A DNA stretch of 64,000 nt, taken from the NCBI RefSeq assembly GCF_021130785.1, contig NC_060214.1, positions 106,738,001-106,802,000 of the forward strand. Reading direction: 5' to 3'. Positions 25,530 to 36,777 of the stretch are shown here, piece after piece. This DNA comes from Homalodisca vitripennis (Eukaryota; Arthropoda; Insecta; Hemiptera; Cicadellidae). Each line of letters begins with the position of its first letter. Position 1 is the first letter of the stretch. A model generated the notes under the pieces. That model did no database searches. It was not told the DNA's origin and saw only the letters and a list, made by a program, of their open reading frames with translations. The translations under genes and the position numbers were made by a program.

Positions 25530-28500
25530 TTGTGAATGTTGCTGCAAGGTCGCCACTCAGACTGAAGGCATCCTCGCCACTTGCTCCATCATGCGGCTCT
25601 GAGCGGAGACACTCCGCCCGTCAAAGCTCAGTCCATGCATGGAAGGCAGTAATGCGAGGCGCCCCAGCCACAAGTCACGCCTTAGCCCACTACATTGAAT
25701 AGGTAGTCTATACTGTCTTGTTTGAACAACCAGCTTCTTAGACTGCGTAAAAATTAACTTTAAACTTGGTAAAGCTTTTATATTTCCAGGAATAACGTTT
25801 ATATACGAGGAGCTATAAAATTAAATGTTTTTCTAAATAATCTATATAGGGTTTCGGGACACAAAAATTCCTTCTATTTCGCAATGCTATACTATGTAAA
25901 ACCTCTTCTCTTGCGGCATATTTATCACAATTTATGTGGAAAAATTTCAAAACTTTAAAAACATAAATATATCTTACTGGTAAAAACTTTTGTTTGACTA
26001 AATAATGGAAAAGATGGCTCCCTCGACTTAGATTCATTAATTATACGAATGAATTGTTTTTGTAAAACAATTAAAGAATTTAAATTCGTTGCATAAGTAC
26101 CACCCCAGGCTGAAATTGCGTATTCCAGTTTGCTGTGAACAAGCGAAAAGTATACGGTACGTAACACTTCACTGCTGCATATATCTTTTAAGGAAATAAA
26201 AAATTCTTAGATAATTGCTGAGCTGCCCTACTAATCTTGATACATGTATTTTCCAATTTAAATTTTCATCCAAAAATATGCCAAGGTATTTAATATTGTT
26301 ACATTGTTTTAAATTTATACAATTCTGACTACAGGCCGTATATTTTATTAAACAGTCAACACATTTATAAGTTACAGGATTTAAAAGTATACACGTTTTG
26401 TCTTAAGGAAAAAATTCAAATAAACAGTTTTTTTCAGGACTTAAAATCATTTTATTAACTGCGAACCAATATCTGAGAGCAGCCAAATCTGCATTCATAG
26501 CTTCTTGAATTTCCACATTACTGGCCTTTGATGTAAGTTATAGCTGTATCGTCAGCAAATGATGTTACCAACCCTTGAAATTGCCATTACACAAGTCATT
26601 TATGTATATTAAAAAACAAAATTGGACCCAAAACTGAGCCTTGAGGAACCCCATACTTAATTATGGCACTTTCGCTCAGTACGCCATTTATTCTAACGCG
26701 TTGTCGCCTATTTCTTGAGATAACTATGAAACCAATCATACGCAACGCCTCTTATTCCACTCTTGTACATTTTTTTTAAATAAAATGTTGTGGTTGACCG
26801 TGTCAAAAGCCTTTTTGATATCCAAGAAAAACCCACTGACTTTTCTTCGTATTATTTATCCCTTTGTTTATCGATTTAACAAGATTAAGAATAGCAGATT
26901 CCGTGTTTAAGCCCTTCTCTAAATCCATATTGATTTTTGCTAAAAATTTTGTTTTTTGACAACAAATTTATGAGTTTTTGCTTCATTAATCTTTCAATTA
27001 TCTTAGAAAAGGTCGAAACTAGGGAGATAGGTCTGTAATTGTCACACGAGGTTCTCGAGCCTTTCTTATGTAAAGGTATTACAATAGATTCTTTGAGGCA
27101 CTCAGGAAATTCACCCAGCGTAAAACTTAAATTAACTATATGTAAAAATACTTGAGAAATGAGTGGAAAAAATTGTTTTGATTAAAAAAGAACTATAACC
27201 ATCAAATCCAGGTGACTTGCCATTCCGTAATGAATTAACAGCTAAAGTCAAATCATCAGGCAAAACAGGTCCTACGAAAAATGATGATAATTCGTCCTTA
27301 ACTACAAAAAAGTTTGCTAATTCATTCGGTAAATTTTGTTTCTCCGCATCGTCCTTGACAACACAAGCCTTCCGCAACAGTCAAAAAATATTTATTGAAT
27401 TCCTTTGATACCAACTGTGGATCAGTTATTAAACCGTCACCAACTATCAAATTAATATTGCTCTTACTTTTTTTCCCTCTGCCTGGTTAATTCGTTTACT
27501 CTTTTCCAAGTTTCCTTGGAATTCCCTTTACACTGTTCAAAAATATTTTTGTAGTACGCTTCCCTTGTTAATCTTATATCTTTTTGTAATTTATTTTTGA
27601 AACGGGTGTAATAAGATTTTAATTTAGCATTGTTCAAGTTATTCTTAATCTGTTTATATAAAGTATTTCGGGTTTGAATTCGAGAACATAGTGCGTCTGT
27701 CATCCAAGGCTTTAATTTCTTTTCAGTACGGTGCAAAGGTCTGTTTACAGGTTTCAAGCTCTGATCAAAGTTGCTCTGTAAAATTGAAGAAAACTCGTTA
27801 TATGCAGCGAAACCGTTTGCGCGGCGTACAACGGGCGCCCAGTCAGCTGATTGCAAGCGGTCACAGAGCGCAGCGTAGTCCGATACGGCGAGGCGGGCCA
27901 GTGTCGGCGTCCAGGCAGCGGCAGGCCGACCCTTGACCCCCAACACAGCCACGCACAGGCTGTGGTCCGTGATACCCACGTCCACCACGGCACACTCTAC
28001 GCTCACAATTACGCCTATCGCTAACTCGAGCAAATACGTGATCGATACAAGTCCTTGAGATGATTGTTTCCTGTCTGATGCTATCGAAATATGTACCTAC
28101 TCTAGTCGGGATATTTATCAAAGATTCTAAACCATGGTTTGACATTTTAATTTTATAGTTCTCAGTACTCGGATTGTTATTTTAGTATATCGATATTTAT
28201 GTCACCGATTATGAACAGATTTTTTATCGAAGTTTTACTATTTTCATCTAGGCTTAAATATTCATCTATCTCTGTACAAAAACTGCCTACATCGAAACCA
28301 TGCAATCTGTATATCGCTAATATATTATAGTTTGACTGAATGTAGTAAAGGTTAATTTAATCGCATCTGCTGTTACCCATATCTAATCCTGTAAAATTTA
28401 CGTTAGTAAATACATTATTTTTAACATAAACTATCACCCCACCAGCCCTATAACTATAATTAAAACTACCTGCCATAGTAAAAGTTATTTAACTCATAAA

Positions 28501-28690
28501 TACCTTTTTCACATTCATATATCCAAATCTCTGTAAGTATAATAATGTCAGGTAAATATTTTTTCTCCAATAATTCCGCTACAAATAAATCAAAATTTTT
28601 TACGAAGACTTCTTATATTTTGATGGATTACTAACAGGTTTGATTCATCAACAATTAACTCTGATATAACACTATTTTACATTCATTTAT
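25250..28690 (-). pseudogene. LINE ORF2 pseudogene (endonuclease + reverse transcriptase)
   Basis: Read on the minus strand across frames. An endonuclease start HQNIRSLRKNFD with LTEIWIYE lies at about 28630-28530. GDINID is at about 28225, IDHVF near 28030 and a TDHSL motif at about 27970. A linker of about 150 codons is open at 28033-27464. The RT block GKSPGFDGYSSFLIK is at about 27230, YRPISLVSTFSKIIERL near 27030, PQGSVLGPILF near 26640, then YINDL and the catalytic FADDT near 26555. The C-terminal piece is LEYAISAWGG...LPSLKLFLRSLRSWLF. The frame is broken by several single-base shifts and stops, so no active protein can be made. The motif set fits the CR1/Jockey group; the exact clade needs a tree. 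Confidence 0.85.
25530..25973. repeat. Tandem duplication, copy 2 (~444 bp)
   Basis: Head-to-tail second copy of 25081-25529, very close in sequence. The LINE coding sequence continues upstream from this copy (26.0 kb and beyond) without a break. Confidence 0.92.
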
Positions 28691-28859
28691 AAAATAATGA
28701 AAGTACTTTTTAAAATTTAAAATAAAAATTGGTTTTAACTTCAAAATAACAAAAACGCATAAAATTAAATAAAAACTTACCACATAAGTGATTAATAATA
28801 AAACTATTTTTAATCGGTAAATGGAAGAATTAATTTTCAAATATCTCAAGACGAGAGAT

Positions 28860-31315
28860 TAATTTCCCTCTTACCACTTACATACAATATACAATGAAAT
28901 CATAACCATTTGAGTGTTATTAGTAAATAAAACAAATGTTCCAGTTATTTTATGCTATTAAATGACATACATATTTAATATGACAAATTATTTATAATTA
29001 ATTATGATTTCTCTTAATGACTATTAATTGAAACATTCCAGTAAAATTGCGAGAAACAAAACTATATCTTAATAAACTACGAAGAGTAGATTCTGGTACG
29101 GTACATGGTTAATTTTTAGTTGTATATTTCTTCTTTTTAATTTATTTAAGCGTACACTTTTATTACATTAACGTTCAATACATTAGCAATGCATAATATG
29201 CAATTAATAAAATAGTCTACAAATTGTGTTTTTTATATTTCTAAGGCACTGGTGTAAGGTGACAGTTATGGCTGCCCTTTCGTTACGTCACGGTTGACGT
29301 CACCACTCATCGCCCGTCTGTCTAATCCACAGACGGTAGCCGGCCATATAGCCACAGCGTAAACAATAATGCATGGTCAGGCAAAAGTCTGGAAACACCT
29401 TTTTAACTACTTTAACCAGTAAAACTAACTCAGTATAATTATCACTTGTGGGGCTGTAAAGAATTTCATTTCTGTCTCTCTCTGCACGATATCTCGAAAA
29501 CGAACTGACGTATTATAGACTTGAAATTGTGCATGAGGTTACTCTATTTGGGGATTACTGAGTTCTATTATGGTGCGTGTTATTCTATGGGATTTTACTG
29601 AGCGTTAGCGAATATTTTTGCATCGGTCTTGTGGCTCAGCAAAACAATGGAAACGAGAAAACAATAGAATGAATAAATTTGTAAACAAACTCTGTACACA
29701 CATAAAAGGTTCAAATATGTGACACACGTAGCCTCATTCCAACACAAACATCACCTTATAGCGGCTGTTGTAGGCTTGTATTATTTAAACACTGACATGA
29801 AAACCAATTTAATGAATAAAAATGTGAATGTATCATATAGCAAGATATGTCGAGAAAGATCGTAAATGTAAACTTTAAATGTTGCCTGAAAGTTTATTTC
29901 TACAAGAATGAGTTCTATGACGCGCCGTTTTTGTGTCGACTTCTTTAAGATCGTCCATCTTGAGAGTGAAATGGCCTGTAGGTTTGAAATTTGCATGCAA
30001 TCTTAGCGAAACCTGTTAAGACCCGTGGTGTGGCGTACTCTACCTTCGCCTTTTTTTCAAAATGGGATATTTGAGGGGTAGTTACAAAATCTCTATGGAA
30101 AACCCCATCAATTGTCTTATGGACACCTCATTTTAAAATTAGTGGTAAAGAGTATGAATAGTGGAATCTACAGGTCTATCTCTATCTCATTCCTTTAAAG
30201 AAATAAAGTTTCGTAATTCGTTTCGTCTGTTAAAATTTCAAATAGATGCCAACTGATAACAAATTATTGGGGCTACCTACCAATAATAAATATAAGTAAT
30301 AGCCAGTGTTACTAGAACAATATTTTTAATAACTCACTACGTTGCCAAGTCTAATAAAATGTTCTACCCGAAGTCCTCCTATTATTTAGCAGTGAGAATA
30401 GCGTAGAGTGAACTCCTCTCTCGCGTTTTGAAAACTATAAAGTGGTATTTGCAGGGCTCAACAATCCTGTTTCTTAAATCTTCAACGTTTTCTACAGCTG
30501 TTTTGTAAATGTTAATTTAAAGACGATTAAAATGATGACGACCTATTATCTTACATGGGAAAGAGGTGGCGATCTCTGTTTCTCACCATTATTTAAGTTC
30601 CTTTATGCTCTTCAAAATGAGCTGTCTCTTTAGGGGGGTTAAAATTTGAAATTTTTGAGTTTTCCCCAAAATCCCGAATTTTTGGGGGACACAAAAAATT
30701 TTCAAAGTAGTCGAATGAATGTTTATTTTCACATAGCACCAGTACCCAAAAGATATTCCCTTATAATTTACAAAAAATAGAGGGAGTTCCTGACTTGGTA
30801 TTCACCCTGTCCATATTAAATATAAATAGTAAAGTAAGAGTGAGCTTTATCTGAAAAGTATCAATGAAATCAAACAAATGCATACAAAGCGTAACGAAAG
30901 TCTAACGAACCGAACTCATTTCAGGCTATTATTAGCGCCTTATAACTGGGAAACCCGCAACACCAATTGTCCGCTGCACTGCGTGTATTGCATAGAAACT
31001 TGGCTTGGCTCTTAAAACAATTTTACGTTTTCCCTGAACCAAGAGTACTTCTCTGTGTACCATGTATCAAATCTCTAGGACCTTCAATAAAGACTTTTCG
31101 CATACGTGGATTGACATATATAGAAAGTTAACGACAATTATCAGACGGTTTATTATTACCTGTTAGAATTATTATTACTAATAACGTCGGAGTATAATTT
31201 ACTTCATAACAAAATATTACTTTACATCTAGTGGATGATCTGCTTTTATCCGGGAACATGCACAACTTTACTTCAGTCTAGACTCAAATTGATTATTTCA
31301 TACCGTGCGAAAATA
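28860..31315. other. Non-coding stretch with one dispersed repeat
   Basis: Apart from the dispersed repeat at 29555-30050, I see no gene. A moderately GC-rich patch at 29275-29350 contains a short inverted repeat around 'gtctgtctaatccacagacgg'. The remainder is AT-rich. Confidence 0.4.
29555..30050 (+). repeat. Dispersed repeat copy (longest in the window)
   Basis: The copy carries the core 'gtgcgtgttattctatgggattttactgagcgttagcgaatatttttgcatcggtcttgtggc' and ends near 'cccgtggtgtggcgtac'. Both match the copy at 21955-22215; the core also matches 17860-18140 and the inverted copy at 60470-60700. No coding capacity was recognised. Confidence 0.65.
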
Positions 31316-31319
31316 TTGT

Positions 31320-31392
31320 GTCCGAATCGGGATTCGAACCCGGATCCCTAAGGTACAACCTAAGGCGCTTACCACTCAGATACCTCAGCAGG
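31320..31392 (-). repeat. tRNA-like sequence (Thr-TGT-like), pseudogene or SINE head
   Basis: On the minus strand there is an A-box-like GAGTGGTAAGCGC, an anticodon arm with T33 and TGT at 34-36, and a B-box GGTTCGAATCC. The acceptor stem pairs only partly (five pairs including two wobbles), the T-stem has one mismatch and the anticodon stem has a T-T mismatch. A functional tRNA is therefore unlikely; a tRNA pseudogene or tRNA-derived SINE head fits better. Confidence 0.45.
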
Positions 31393-31690
31393 GAAGGCGA
31401 TATCAATCATTGTAAAATCTTTCTTAGCAATAGTTTATTGATTAAAAATATCTTTAAGAGTTAAGAGTGAGTCTAAATTGATTTTTAAAATTGAATGACT
31501 ATTAAGAGTAAAATATTTTTGGTTTTGAAATCACAAGGTAGCTCGGTCATTTAACAAGATATGTGACATAAACTGTTAAAATACTAAGAGTACGCACATT
31601 CTTTCCGTAACAGGCTTCGTGGGGAAAAATTATATACCATGAACGCCAAGCGAATGTTTACCATGAATGCGAATGTTTAAATTGCCTTCT

Positions 31691-31800
31691 GCTTAGTGCA
31701 GCGTGCAATTTGACACTGTCACAGACTTGAGTTCTGGAATCTGTAGGCCACGTTTAGAGTTATGCAAAAAAATTTGGCGATGAAGAAGTTCAAAACGAGA
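31691..31800 (+). repeat. Single arm of the foldback family at 48156-48446
   Basis: From 'gcttagtgcagcgtgcaatttgacactgtcacagacttgag' to 'gatgaagaagttcaaaacgag' the sequence aligns with the left arm of the inner foldback at 48156-48270. No inverted partner lies nearby, so this is a solo arm. Confidence 0.6.
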
Positions 31801-32389
31801 CACCTGGACAAAAGAGGTCTGTCTGGTTCTTGCACCATCAGGTGCACAATTGGGTTTTAGACACGATCCCTAAACACGGCTGAGCAACCAAATTTTCTAT
31901 ACTTCTCCTTCTATGAGGCGGCCTAAAGCCATGCACTTAAGCCTCAAGGGTTTTTGCGCACCACGGAAGCACACCATGAGGCCTACCATCCTATGATTTC
32001 AGCAGTTTCACAAACCGCCGAAAACAAACTATCAGGTCCTCCTAGGGAAATTCACCACCCTTGTCCAAACTACCAAAGATGGCGTACCGCTCCCTTTTCA
32101 AAGAGCAGATCTTCAGCGGTTTTCTCCTGCTCATCACACATTCTTCAGAGCGGATCCTTCCGTTGGATGCTGACTCTGTGAAGATAGTGTACCTGTGTTT
32201 TCTCACATCTTCATGCCTTTACAGTTTATGTGACTGTCTTTAGCAGAGTTCCACACAAAAAGGCTGAATATACGGGTATAATGTTTTTGCATTGGGTATG
32301 TGAAATGTGACTAAGGGAGCAATATTATTTTTATTTTTTTGAATTGTAATCTGCTTACGTAATAATTTATTAAAAACACAATATTTTCT

Positions 32390-34720
32390 GCGCCTCACAA
32401 TAAGAAATTTGCAAAAGCAAAGGGATTCCGCCTTCAGAAAAGCTAAACGTTCTAAATCCACTCAAGATTGGGAGGCATATAAACGTCTTAGGAATCACAC
32501 GCAGCAGCAGCAAATCCGTAACGCCAAAGTTAGATTTTACCACACAACACTTTCAGAGCCTCAGTCCACTAAATCACTGTGGAGTAAAATTAAAGACCTT
32601 GGTGTGGGTAAATCCAATATCAGTCCCACCTGTTCCGTTTGACCTCAATATTATAAATGATTACTTTATTAATATCCCCTGTTAATATATCTGCAGCTAG
32701 CGATTATTTTGCGCTGAGCTGGAGGCTGCTCCTCGAGAGGGCTGCTGGCCGCCAGTTTTCTTTCACACCTGTGAGTGAGGCTGATGTGCTTGCTGCTTTC
32801 GCGAGGATGACCAGCAACGCAGTTGGGGCTGACAACATACCTTTGCGCTTTCTGAAAGATACATTGCCAATCACCCTTCCTGTTTTAGTAGTCATTTTCA
32901 ATTCTCTTTAAATTCCTCTGTCTTTCCCTTAACCTGGAAGCATGCTCTAGTTCGTCCGTTGAGAAAAGTGTCTAATCCGCAATCCCCTTCTGACCTACGT
33001 CCAATCAGTATTCTCCCTTGTCTCTCCAAATGCCTTGAAAGAGTGGTACATCAACAAATTTCATCTTATCTGAATACCTATAACATCTTATCTAAATACC
33101 AGTCTGGATTCAGGCCTAACCACAGCACCACCACAACCCTAATTAAAATCACCGATGATATCAGATTGGCAATGGACAAGAGACTAATCACCATTTTACT
33201 GCTTTTTGACTTTTCCAAAGCCTTCGACTGTGTTTTATTACCCCCTTCTCCTCATCAAATTGAAGAAGTATATGGTTTCTTTCTCCGATGAGTGTGTTAA
33301 CTGGGTCAAATCGTATCTTACTGGGCGACAGCAATGTGTCAAAGAAAGGGAAAAAAATATCTGAATGGAAAGCCGTAACACGGGCTGTTCCACAGGGCTC
33401 TGTTCTTGGACCCCTATTGTTCTCAATTTATATTAATGACGTCACATCTATTATAAGGCACTCTAAGTTTCATCTTTATGCCGATGATTTACAAATTTAC
33501 GTACACTGTTCGCCTGATGAATTGAGCACATTTATGGTTCTACTCAATCAAGACATTGAATCAATTGCTTGTGTGGGGCAAATAAACATGGGCTGAAATT
33601 AAATGAAGACAAAACGCAGGCAATGGTATTGGGAAACCCAAGATTGATCGACCGTTTGGACTTCAACGTTGCACCAAAAACTTGAACTCAATAACCACGT
33701 ACTAAATTTTCAAAACAAATTAAAAAATCTTGGTCTTACTATGAGCTCAAGTCTTAAGTGGAATGACCAGGTTACGATAACGTGTAATAAGTATTTGCTG
33801 GCATTCACAGTTTTAAAGCGTTTTGCTTTAATATCTACCATTCAGTGTCAAGGTTATGCTGGTTAAAACTCTCATACTGCCCAACACTTCAACTACTGTG
33901 ACGCTGTGATCAGTGACATGACTGTTGAGCTTTCGGACAGGCTTCAACGTGCTCAAAACTATTGTATCAGATTTATTTTCAATCTCAGACGTTATGAGCA
34001 TGTGACTCCATTTTTCAAACAGCTATCACTTCTGAAACTTCAACAACTTCGCCAACTTCACATTCTTTCAACTCTACATTCAGTTATCAGAAACAAGTCA
34101 CCTGTTTACCTTTCCGAAAATTTCAAATTTATTTCCGATATAAGTGAGCGACCTACGAGAAGGGGATCCACGTTACTCTCAATTCCTGTTCATCGATCGA
34201 ACTTCTTCAGTAGGTCGTTCACTGTTCAGGGCATGTCGCCTCTGGAACTCTCTTCCTGATGATAATCCGTATTATAGAATGGTCGGGCTCGTTTTGGGGC
34301 GGGGGTCAGGGACTTGTTGCTGGGCGGTCTGTAGGGGTGGCGGATGGCGGTGCTCGTGGCGTGCTTGTGGTCAGGCTGTGTGTTTGAGAGAATGAATGTA
34401 GCAATAACAAGAAATTATTTAAAAAGTAAATTGTTAATTTTAAGTTTTAGTTTATCTTTGTTTGAAAATGTTCTACATATTCAGCTGATAAATTTGATTT
34501 TTAATTATTACATAGTAGTATATATTTTTGGTTAAATTTAAATTTAAAATGGAATTTGTTATAGTTTTTAAGGTCATTAAAATGTAAATATGTATATAAA
34601 TATATATATATATATATATAATATATATCTGTATATTATGTGAGTTGAGTGGTAGAGAGGGCTAAATAGCCCTAACTCCGCCTCTTGAATAAAGGCATAT
34701 TTCATTTCATTTCATTTCAT
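32390..34720 (+). mobile_element. 5'-truncated CR1/Jockey-type LINE, plus strand
   Basis: The element starts abruptly inside ORF2, in the linker between endonuclease and reverse transcriptase. It runs through the RT and C-terminal region to a 3' end with 'gctaaatagccctaactccgcctcttgaataaaggcatat' and an (ATTTC)n tail at 34697-34720. A (TA)n tract at 34603-34628 interrupts the 3' UTR. It is a different family from the LINE at 24.4-28.7 kb: opposite strand, a YADD rather than FADD box, and a different tail. Confidence 0.87.
32409..34259 (+). pseudogene. LINE ORF2 reverse transcriptase pseudogene
   Basis: Reading across frames: the linker QRDSAFRKAKRSKSTQDWEAYKRLRN (32418 on); the RT fingers ISILPCLSKCLERVVHQQ (about 33008) and SGFRPNHSTTTTLI (about 33104); the first catalytic Asp in LFDFSKAFDCV (about 33205); SVLGPLLFSIYIND (about 33398); and the catalytic YADD box at about 33478. 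The C-terminal region ends with SLFRACRLWNSLPDD near 34240. At least five frame changes or stops separate these blocks (for example the TGA at 32640), so the frame is dead. The motif set fits the CR1/Jockey group. Confidence 0.85.
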
Positions 34721-36777
34721 AGTGCGCAAATATTAGCGAATATTTTTGCCAAACATGATAGGCCTACTGTTCGTTACACTAAATATTACTTGACACGAAA
34801 ACCTGTTTGTCGTACATATTATGCTGTGAATTCAGCGTTTGATGAATTTTCAGTGTTTGAAAATTGATGTAGGAACTCGTCAGAATCCCTTTTACTGTCG
34901 TTTCTGCTGCAAATATTAGTGATCAGCCCCACCAATGGCGTTGACAATAGTGGCAGAAGCAGTTATCAAGAAGACTCTAGGATTATAGTGGTGCAGATTT
35001 GACAGCGGACTAAAAGATAGTTACACAAAATTTACTTAAATCGTCGATTTTGAATTGCTAATGGCAATAACAGGTCCTAAAATTTCAAATCCAGATACTT
35101 TGTTGTTTTTTTATCAATCCCTCCTTCATTTCCATTTACCATTTTTGTATAACATTAAACTCTAATTATTTTGTTTGATGTCTATTTGGACATCGTTATA
35201 CATTTCATCGCTATCTTCCTTCTTCTTGAGATTGCACTGTAAGGCAAGATCTTGGTGAATATTTGGATTTTCTCTCTTTTTTTCAATTCTGATTTGAAAT
35301 TTCTTCTCAGCATTTCTTTTCCTCTCTCGTCTGTAGTGTACTAATAGAATGTCAATTTTCTTCACTGCATTATCGTCTGTACCAGTTTCTGTTTATTACG
35401 TCTGTTCTTCATTGTGTTACTTCCACTCATAGATTCCATAGTAAACTGTTCATATAACTTAAACACAAAGAACAGTTATTTGTCCGTAAACTGTCCTGTT
35501 TTCATTTACAATTATATTACGGTGTACATAAAACATGAAATTTCATAAGGGACACAAAAGGGTTTTTCACCGAAGCTCATAGGGCGAACATTTTGCTCGA
35601 ACAAAATGCCGGCGTGCTATCCACAAAAATATTTGTGTTCGCAAATACTTTTTACAATTGCATTGCATGCGTCATAAAATGGAACACAGTATGTCATAAA
35701 GCACACAGCATGTCGTAAAGATATTATTCGGTCTTCATTTGTCTATATCAGAACCGGGTTATGTGTTAATAATCTTGAATAACTTCATTAATTTCTAATG
35801 TTTTCATCCCAGCGGCCCATTGTCGAAGTCAAAGTTCGTCCAGTGTTGACGCATCTTTTAATTCACTAAAAGTAACATTTTTTTAGATAAAAAATATAAG
35901 AATGTTTTTTTCTATTCTCAGGGTAGTTGTCCTAAAGGGAAAATACTCTAATACTTAAAATATTACGTAACCGAAAACTGATAAGACGGATGCCATATTA
36001 GGATTTTCAGCTACGGTCCAGTGTTATTATATTTAGGTAGCTATAGAGTAGCTAACAAAGTGGTTGGGTTATACACTTTTGCATTTAAATTCTAATTATA
36101 GTTTTGTAATAGTTTTGATACATGACGTACAAGAGATATAGCTAGGTAATTATGAGCATGATTTATGTGTGCAACTTTAAGGCTTGTGCAAATTAATCCT
36201 AAAACCTCTAATCACAACACGAATATGACTTTCCCAATTTGAGGGAATCTTACATTGTTGTATAAGTATTTAACACTTCTTTATCGATCCAAATCTCGTA
36301 CTAATCATTGTAGACGAAGGTTGATTTTCATACTTATACCGTCAACAGCTAATAAAAGGAAGCAAAATTATGTTTAAGAGCTTATTAGAAAGTAATAGAT
36401 TTACCAGATTAAAAGCCACAGTCTACGAACATGTTTTTAAATTTTCTATCAAAATAGTATTCGACGATTGGACAAATTTCCATCCATTCCTCGCAAATCC
36501 TTCAATTTTCCATTCATGAGTTCATCCTTGAAGTTATTTTCTGTGACAGATAGTGTATTTGTTCCGGTTTGAAAGTCATCGCCAACATTGTTTATTCAGT
36601 ACTCTATGTAATTTCTATGATTGGTCTTTCAAATTTTCGATCTTAATCAGGTGATATTGACAATTTCACCACGTTGTTGTATAATATCAACCTGCTTTGT
36701 GAAAGTTCTGTAAGTTGTTCAAGAAATAGGGTATTTAGCCTGATCCAAACCAAACCATATCCGATTAGAGAAGATAA
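34721..36777. other. Non-coding stretch upstream of the dynein gene
   Basis: AT-rich with no supported coding frame. Any promoter of the downstream gene should lie in its right part, but I see no convincing TATA box or initiator that I would place. Confidence 0.4.

Larger units (their letters stand above)
24360..28850 (-). mobile_element. Decayed CR1/Jockey-type LINE, minus strand
   Basis: The element runs from an AP-endonuclease domain near 28.69 kb to a (TTTC)n tail (plus-strand GAAA repeats at 24360-24378) preceded by GGGAAATAAATA. In between are endonuclease, reverse transcriptase, the ORF2 C-terminus and a 3' UTR of about 0.7-0.9 kb. I see no ORF1, so the 5' end is either truncated near 28.7-28.85 kb or unrecognised. 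The central part is AT-rich except for a GC-rich patch at 27810-28010. The region 25081-25973 is a tandem duplication. Confidence 0.88.

Noticed and set aside
31320..31392. Functional tRNA-Thr gene
   Set aside because: The acceptor stem pairs poorly and both the anticodon stem and the T-stem contain a mismatch; kept only as a tRNA-like repeat.
24360..34720. One single long LINE spanning both RT regions
   Set aside because: The two RT segments are on opposite strands with different catalytic boxes (FADD and YADD) and different 3' tails, so they are two separate insertions.
35162..35365. 67-codon Lys/Glu-rich minus-strand frame
   Set aside because: Its composition comes from a pyrimidine-rich tract (TTCTTC/CTCTCT) on the plus strand; there is no homology or context to support a gene.
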